DNA of 64,000 nucleotides, taken from an uncultured Oscillibacter sp. GTDB taxonomy: Bacteria; Bacillota; Clostridia; Oscillospirales; Oscillospiraceae. Position 1 is the stretch's first letter, and every line of letters starts with the position of its first letter. The DNA lies in the NCBI RefSeq assembly GCF_900546705.1, contig NZ_URDP01000003.1:1-64000 (forward strand). Direction: 5' to 3'. The translations under genes and the position numbers were made by a program. Positions 59,698 through 64,000 of this stretch are shown here, piece after piece. The notes under the pieces were generated by a model, which saw nothing but the letters and a program-made list of their open reading frames with translations, made no database searches and was not told the DNA's origin.

Positions 59698-61380
59698 ATG
59701 CTGGAATGGCTTCACATTGAAAATATTGCAGTCATTGAGGAGGCGGATATCCGCTTTCAGCCGGGGTTTAACGCCCTCACCGGTGAGACCGGCGCCGGCA
59801 AGTCCATCGTCATCGACGCCTTGGGGGCTGTGCTGGGCGGACGGACCTCCCGGGAATTGATCCGCACCGGGGCGGAGCGGGCCTTTGCCAGCGCCGCCTT
59901 TTCCGGCGTGAGCGCGGATCTGCCGGGCCTTGCCGAGTGCGGCGCGGCCCCGGACGAGGACGGATGTCTGGTGATGCAGCGGGAGATCGGCAGCGACGGG
60001 CGGAGTCTGTGCCGGGTGGGCGGTCGGCCGGTGACCGTGTCCCAGATGCGCCGGGTGGGCGAGGAGCTTTTGAACATCCACGGCCAGCACGACGGCGTGC
60101 AGCTGTTGGACGAGGAGCGCCATGTGGCCTACCTGGATCGCTTCGGCCGCACGGAGGACGTGCTGGCAGCCTACCAGGCATCCTACAGCGCTATGGCGGA
60201 GCTGCAGAAGAAGATCTCTGCATTGCGGATGGACGAGGCGGAAAAGGCCCGCCGGATGGACAGTTTGCGCTTCCAGATCGACGAGCTGGAGCGGGCACAG
60301 CTGACCCCCGGCGAGGAGGAGGGCCTGGCGGAGCGGCGCAATCTGCTGCGCAACGGGGAGAAATATCTATCCGCACTGTCCGGAGCGGATTACTGCCTCT
60401 CCGGCGGCGAGGAGAGCGGCGGCGCGGTCAGTGCCATCCGGGACGCGGAGGAGGCTCTTTACGGTATCCGCACCCTGGGTGAGGAGATGGGCCGGCTCTA
60501 TGAGCGGCTGGGCGCACTGCGCAGCGAGGCCTATGACATTGCCGAGACCGTACGGGACCTGCGGGAGAGCTTTGACTTCTCTCCGGCAGAGCTGGACGCA
60601 GTGGAGAGCCGGACGGATCTTCTGTACCGGCTGAAAAAGAAGTACGGGGCCACCGTGGAAGACATGCTTGCCTACCTGGATCGCTGCCGGGCGGAGCTGG
60701 ACGCCATGGAGACGGCGGATGACACCCTGGCCCGCCTGGAAAAGCAGCTGACCGGTGCCCGCAAAGCGGTGGAGGAGGCCGGCGCGGCACTGACGGCGGC
60801 CCGCAAAGCCGCCGCCGCGGAGCTGGAGGCGCGCATCCTCCGGGAGCTGCGGGATCTGGACATGAACAAGGTGCGCTTTGCCATCGACTTTGCCCCCCGG
60901 GAGCCGGGGGCGGACGGATGCGACACCGTGCGCTTCCTCATGTCCGCCAACGTGGGCGAGGACCTGCGGCCCATTGCCCGCATCGCCTCCGGCGGCGAGC
61001 TGGCCCGGATCATGCTGGCACTGAAGAACGTGCTGGCGGAACAGGAGTCCGTGGGTACGCTGGTGTTTGACGAGGTGGATACGGGCGTATCCGGCCGGGC
61101 GGCCCAGAAGGTGGCGGAGAAGCTGGCCCAGGTGAGCCGGCGCAAGCAGGTGCTGTGCGTGACGCATCTGCCCCAGCTGGCCGCCATGGCGGATACCCAC
61201 TTTTCCGTGGAGAAGGGGGAGCGGGACGGCCGTACCTATACAAAGGTGGTGCTGCTGGACCGGGAGCGCCGGAAGGCGGAACTGGCCCGGATCACCGGCG
61301 GCGCCAAGGTGACCCCTGCGCTGCTGGAGAGTGCCGGAGAGCTGCTGGATGAGGCGGAGGCCTACCGGGCCACACTTTGA
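59698..61380 (+). CDS. recN: DNA repair protein RecN
   Basis: A 560-aa SMC-like ATPase. Walker A is GETGAGKSIVIDALG near residue 28. A long coiled-coil middle follows, with the C-terminal signature IASGGELARIMLALK and Walker B LVFDEVDTGVSG. It acts early in double-strand-break repair. ATG at 59698 has GAGGAGATC upstream, 38 bases after argR. Confidence 0.94.
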   Translation: MLEWLHIENIAVIEEADIRFQPGFNALTGETGAGKSIVIDALGAVLGGRTSRELIRTGAERAFASAAFSGVSADLPGLAECGAAPDEDGCLVMQREIGSDGRSLCRVGGRPVTVSQMRRVGEELLNIHGQHDGVQLLDEERHVAYLDRFGRTEDVLAAYQASYSAMAELQKKISALRMDEAEKARRMDSLRFQIDELERAQLTPGEEEGLAERRNLLRNGEKYLSALSGADYCLSGGEESGGAVSAIRDAEEALYGIRTLGEEMGRLYERLGALRSEAYDIAETVRDLRESFDFSPAELDAVESRTDLLYRLKKKYGATVEDMLAYLDRCRAELDAMETADDTLARLEKQLTGARKAVEEAGAALTAARKAAAAELEARILRELRDLDMNKVRFAIDFAPREPGADGCDTVRFLMSANVGEDLRPIARIASGGELARIMLALKNVLAEQESVGTLVFDEVDTGVSGRAAQKVAEKLAQVSRRKQVLCVTHLPQLAAMADTHFSVEKGERDGRTYTKVVLLDRERRKAELARITGGAKVTPALLESAGELLDEAEAYRATL

Positions 61381-61393
61381 AGAGGGAGCTGCA

Positions 61394-61762
61394 ATGACGG
61401 GATTTTTCTGGGTGGCGGCCGGCGGCGCCGTAGGGGCCTCCGCCCGCTACGGCGTGAGTTTACTGCCGGTGCGGGCGGCGTTTCCGGTGCTGACCCTGGC
61501 CACCAATTTTTTAGGTGCGCTGCTCATCGGCTTTGTGGTGGGCTTTGGGAGCGCAGGCGGCATGACGCCCAACCAGACCCTGTTTTGGAAAACGGGCGTG
61601 TGCGGCGGCTTCACCACGTTCTCGACCTTTTCTCTGGAGGCGCTGACGCTGCTGGAGAGCGGGCGCGTGGCCGCGGGCGGGGCGTATATGGCGCTGAGCC
61701 TCGGCCTGTGCCTGGGAGGTGTGCTGCTGGGCAGGGCCCTGGGCATCCGGGCAGCGGCATGA
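61394..61762 (+). CDS. crcB: Fluoride exporter Fluc/CrcB
   Basis: A 122-aa four-helix membrane protein. GGAVGASARYGVS at the N-terminus, TLATNFLGALLIGF and the filter segment GVCGGFTTFSTFSLEAL are the Fluc signatures. It forms dimeric fluoride channels. Only one crcB copy is seen and no fluoride riboswitch was recognised upstream, because it is embedded behind recN in the same transcript. ATG with GAGGGAGCTGC upstream. Confidence 0.92.
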   Translation: MTGFFWVAAGGAVGASARYGVSLLPVRAAFPVLTLATNFLGALLIGFVVGFGSAGGMTPNQTLFWKTGVCGGFTTFSTFSLEALTLLESGRVAAGGAYMALSLGLCLGGVLLGRALGIRAAA

Positions 61763-61766
61763 TATA

Positions 61767-61799
61767 GAAAAACGGCTGACGAAAGTCAGCCGTTTTTTG
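61767..61799. terminator. Bidirectional terminator between crcB and the ribbon-helix-helix gene
   Basis: Stem AAAAACGGCTGAC / GTCAGCCGTTTTTT with a GAAA loop. The stop codon and last codons of the minus-strand gene lie inside the stem. Confidence 0.88.
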
Positions 61800-61971
61800 T
61801 TTCGCTCAATTCAATTTTTCCGTGCTCTTTTTCAAAATCCGCGATGCATTTCCGCATCAGATACAGAATCTGGCCGCTTCCGCTCCGGCCTTCATATTCC
61901 GCAATATAAAATATCTTATCATGGGTTTCCTGGTCGATACGCAGTCCCAGATGTTTTTCGCGCTTTTTCAT
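61786..61971 (-). CDS. Small ribbon-helix-helix-like protein, 61 aa
   Basis: A 61-aa basic protein with the pattern LGLRIDQETHDKIFYIAEYEGRSGSGQILYLMRKCIADFE, which fits a ribbon-helix-helix DNA-binding fold. Composition is clearly lower in GC than flanking genes, so it may be acquired. It could bind the short palindrome at 62045-62057 in the shared upstream region; this is inference. GGAGTG lies about ten bases before the ATG. Confidence 0.65.
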   Translation of the reverse strand: MKKREKHLGLRIDQETHDKIFYIAEYEGRSGSGQILYLMRKCIADFEKEHGKIELSETKNG

Positions 61972-62044
61972 TTGTCAAGCCACTCCAAATCATTGAGTTT
62001 TTAGTTGATTTTAAGTACACTTTGAGTTATTATGTGAAAAGTGG

Positions 62045-62057
62045 ACTAGATTCTAGT
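62045..62057. promoter_or_regulatory. Short palindrome, candidate operator
   Basis: ACTAGATTCTAGT has five-base arms around a three-base centre. It lies in the AT-rich gap between the ribbon-helix-helix gene and the 57-aa gene, 22 bases before the latter's start. Confidence 0.25.
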
Positions 62058-62078
62058 ACGAAAAAGCGAGGAGAACAT

Positions 62079-62252
62079 ATGGAAGAAACGGTTTGGAAGC
62101 AGATGTACCTGCGCCTTGCCGGCGCGGTGGCGGACGCGGCGGAGATTATGGAGCCTCTGCCGGAAAACCGTCGGGCCTGGGAGGCGCTGAACCGGGCGCT
62201 GCTGGAGGCGGAGGAGCTGTACATCACCGCTGGAGAGGGCGCCCGCTCTTGA
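62079..62252 (+). CDS. Small hypothetical protein, 57 aa
   Basis: A 57-aa helical protein (YLRLAGAVADAAEIMEPLPENRRAWEALNRALLEAEELY) with AGGAGAA before the ATG. Codon use is typical of the genome. Its stop codon (62250-62252) overlaps the -35 box of the tyrS leader promoter. No family recognised. Confidence 0.6.
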   Translation: MEETVWKQMYLRLAGAVADAAEIMEPLPENRRAWEALNRALLEAEELYITAGEGARS

Positions 62253-62277
62253 CATTTTCCCGTTTATCGGATATAAT
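62249..62277 (+). promoter_or_regulatory. Consensus promoter of the tyrS T-box leader
   Basis: Perfect -35 TTGACA (62249-62254), 17-base spacer, perfect -10 TATAAT (62272-62277). Confidence 0.85.
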
Positions 62278-62283
62278 CGCACC

Positions 62284-62560
62284 CGTGTACAGTGAGGAAG
62301 AGGAAGAGTAACCGTCACGGCGCTGCAAAGAGAACCCCCGGTTGGTGAAAGGGGGAGAGGGCCCGGCGGCGAATACCCCTTGGAGCTGGCACCCGAACGG
62401 CTTTTCGGCTCAGTAGGCGTGCTCCGGGTGCGCCCGTTACCGCGCCGCCGTGTGTTGGCACGGCCCGAGGCCGCTTCTCCGTGAGGAGACGGTGAACCAG
62501 AGGTGGTACCGCGAAGAGATTCGCCCTCTGTCCCTGCCGGGACGGGGGCATTTTTTATCC
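62284..62560 (+). promoter_or_regulatory. Tyrosine T-box leader with terminator
   Basis: A leader of about 280 bases. The T-box sequence AGGTGGTACCGCG lies at 62501-62513, and the terminator hairpin at 62523-62550 is followed by T6. The specifier loop contains GAATACC (62371-62377) with the codon TAC (62374-62376) for tyrosine, matching the downstream tyrS. Uncharged tRNA-Tyr would stabilise the antiterminator and let tyrS be transcribed. The terminator ends about 40 bases before the tyrS start. Confidence 0.9.
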
Positions 62561-62601
62561 CGTTTCGACTGACTTCAACCAAAGAACAGGAGAGAACGAC
62601 T

Positions 62602-63834
62602 ATGCAGATTTATGAAGAACTCAAGGCCCGGGGCCTCATTGCCCAGGTCACCGACGAGGAGGAGATCCGCCAGCTGGTCAACAACGGCAAGGCCGTGTTC
62701 TATATCGGCTTTGACCCCACCGCCGACTCCCTCCACGTGGGCCACTTCATGGCCCTTTGCCTGATGAAGCGCCTCCAGATGGCCGGCAACCGGCCCATCG
62801 CCCTGATCGGCGGCGGCACCGGCATGATCGGTGACCCCTCCGGCCGTACGGACATGCGGAAGATGATGACCGTGGAGACCATCCAGCACAACTGCGACTG
62901 CTTCAAAAAGCAGATGGAGCGATTCATTGAATTCGGCGAGGGCAAGGCCATGATGCTCAATAACGCCGACTGGCTCCTGAAGCTCAACTACGTGGATCTT
63001 CTGCGGGAGGTGGGCGCGTGCTTCTCTGTCAACAACATGCTGCGGGCCGAGTGCTACAAGCAGCGGATGGAGAAGGGCCTGAGCTTCCTGGAATTCAACT
63101 ATATGATCATGCAGTCCTACGATTTCTATCACATGTTCCAGACCGTGGGCTGCAACATGCAGTTCGGCGGCGACGACCAGTGGTCCAACATGCTGGGCGG
63201 CACGGAGCTCATCCGCCGCAAGCTGGGGAAGGACGCCTACGCCATGACCATCACGCTGCTCTTGAACTCCGAGGGCAAGAAGATGGGCAAGACCGCTTCC
63301 GGCGCTGTGTGGCTGGACCCCAACAAGACCTCTCCCTTTGAGTTCTACCAGTACTGGCGCAATGTGGGCGACGCCGATGTCTTGAAGTGCATCCGGATGC
63401 TCACGTTCTTGCCGCTGGAGCAGATTGACGAGATGGACAAGTGGGAGGGCAGCCAGCTCAACACCGCCAAGGAGATTCTGGCCTACGAGCTGACCAAGCT
63501 GGTCCATGGCGAGGAAGAGGCTGCCAAGGCCCAGGAGGCTGCCCGGGCTCTGTTCGGCGGCAGCGGTGATTCTGCCAACATGCCCTGCACGAAGCTGTGC
63601 CGGGAGGACTTCAGCGCGGACGGCGAAATCGACATCCTGACCCTTCTAGTCAAGTGCGGACTGTGCACGTCCAAGGGCGAGGCCCGGCGGCTGGTCCAGC
63701 AGGGCGGCGTCAGTGTCTGCGGCCAGAAGGTGGGCGACATCGAGGCCAAGTTCAGCTGCAAGGACTGCTGCGGCGAGGGCGCCATCATCAAAAAGGGCAA
63801 GAAGGTCTATCACAAGGCCTTGATGGAAGAATAA
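62602..63834 (+). CDS. tyrS: Tyrosyl-tRNA synthetase
   Basis: A 410-aa class I synthetase. YIGFDPTADSLHVGHFMAL carries the HIGH-type motif (HVGH), the KMSKS-type motif is KKMGKTASG, and a C-terminal S4 domain (LVKCGLCTSKGEARRLVQQGGVSV) binds tRNA. It belongs to the TyrS family used by Firmicutes. The ATG at 62602 has AGGAGAGAAC upstream. It is controlled by the tyrosine T-box directly before it. Confidence 0.95.
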   Translation: MQIYEELKARGLIAQVTDEEEIRQLVNNGKAVFYIGFDPTADSLHVGHFMALCLMKRLQMAGNRPIALIGGGTGMIGDPSGRTDMRKMMTVETIQHNCDCFKKQMERFIEFGEGKAMMLNNADWLLKLNYVDLLREVGACFSVNNMLRAECYKQRMEKGLSFLEFNYMIMQSYDFYHMFQTVGCNMQFGGDDQWSNMLGGTELIRRKLGKDAYAMTITLLLNSEGKKMGKTASGAVWLDPNKTSPFEFYQYWRNVGDADVLKCIRMLTFLPLEQIDEMDKWEGSQLNTAKEILAYELTKLVHGEEEAAKAQEAARALFGGSGDSANMPCTKLCREDFSADGEIDILTLLVKCGLCTSKGEARRLVQQGGVSVCGQKVGDIEAKFSCKDCCGEGAIIKKGKKVYHKALMEE

Positions 63835-63837
63835 AAA

Positions 63838-63880
63838 AGCGGGGCAGACGCGGCGCTTTTGCGCCGCGCCTGTCTTGGCG
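63838..63880 (+). terminator. Hairpin after tyrS, possible weak terminator
   Basis: Stem GGCGCGGCGC-type pairing around a TTTT loop (GACGCGGCGC / GCGCCGCGCC), but the following T-tract is poor, so termination is uncertain. Confidence 0.35.
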
Positions 63881-63913
63881 TTTTCGAAACTTTTTCTTCA
63901 GAAAGGAACCAAC

Positions 63914-64000
63914 ATGATCACAGTCAACGACGTCAGCATGAACTTTTCCGGACAGACCCTGTTCAAGCATGTGGATCTGAAATTCACCCCCGGCAACTGC
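63914..64000 (+). CDS. ABC-F family ATPase, 3' partial
   Basis: The first 29 residues of a gene cut by the window end. MITVNDVSMNFSGQTLFKHVDLKFTPGNC is the usual opening of ABC-F proteins (YdiF/YbiT-like), just before the first Walker A loop. GAAAGGAACC precedes the ATG. ABC-F proteins act on ribosomes rather than as transporters. Confidence 0.75.
   Translation, partial: MITVNDVSMNFSGQTLFKHVDLKFTPGNC

Noticed and set aside
61394..61762. Fluoride riboswitch for crcB
   Set aside because: Only 13 bases separate recN and crcB and no riboswitch core is present.
62503..62601. Extension of the tyrS frame back into the leader
   Set aside because: It would run through the T-box and terminator; the ATG at 62602 has a good ribosome site and fits the family start.

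Overview
The window looks like chromosome of a GC-rich, Gram-positive, endospore-forming anaerobe of class Clostridia, most like the gut Oscillospiraceae/Ruminococcaceae group. This rests on a full spoIIIAA-AH operon and spoIIR, electron-transfer flavoprotein genes linked to a butyryl-CoA dehydrogenase fragment, Firmicutes-type linkages (hprK-murB-rapZ-yvcK-whiA, der-plsY-gpsA, tlyA-nadK-argR-recN), a tyrosine T-box, and strong ribosome sites before ATG, GTG and TTG starts. No tRNA, rRNA, insertion sequence, phage or CRISPR array was seen.

Layout. 1-6.5 kb: a composite transporter frame, the ThrE small subunit, a nucleotidase, two secreted SGNH hydrolases around a lipoprotein, and a SigV/RsiV-type sigma/anti-sigma pair. 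6.8-9.3 kb: a PurL/acyl-CoA dehydrogenase composite frame followed by etfB-etfA. 10-18 kb: mrnC-rqcH, a cation/proton antiporter, thrH, DUF1015, ispE, spoIIR. 18-23.7 kb (minus): thioesterase, potABCD, a pseudouridine synthase. 24-28.9 kb: yceD-rpmF, der-plsY-gpsA, rpmB. 29-36.3 kb: hprK-glk-murB-rapZ-yvcK-whiA and small genes. 36.5-43.5 kb: dnaE, then minus-strand regulators, a Cys-rich protein and a DUF3048 lipoprotein. 43.6-48.3 kb: spoIIIAA-AH behind a sigma-E-like promoter. 48.4-61.8 kb: asp23-nusB-xseA-xseB-ispA, then a transporter/methyltransferase pair, an OLE-type large noncoding RNA with its membrane partner oapA, then dxs-tlyA-nadK-argR-recN-fluC. 62-64 kb: a tyrosine T-box with tyrS and the start of an ABC-F gene.

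Two points stand out. First, two frames near the left end (2-646 and 6834-7364) are in-frame joins of unrelated protein families. They are either assembly joins or real deletion fusions, so gene order left of about 7 kb should be treated with care. Second, the gene-free block at 54.4-55.1 kb has the position, size, closing stem and downstream partner expected of OLE RNA, between the isoprenoid genes ispA and dxs. The SigV/RsiV operon with a secreted SGNH enzyme is a plausible lysozyme-response module. Promoters and terminators listed were found by eye from hexamers and hairpins.
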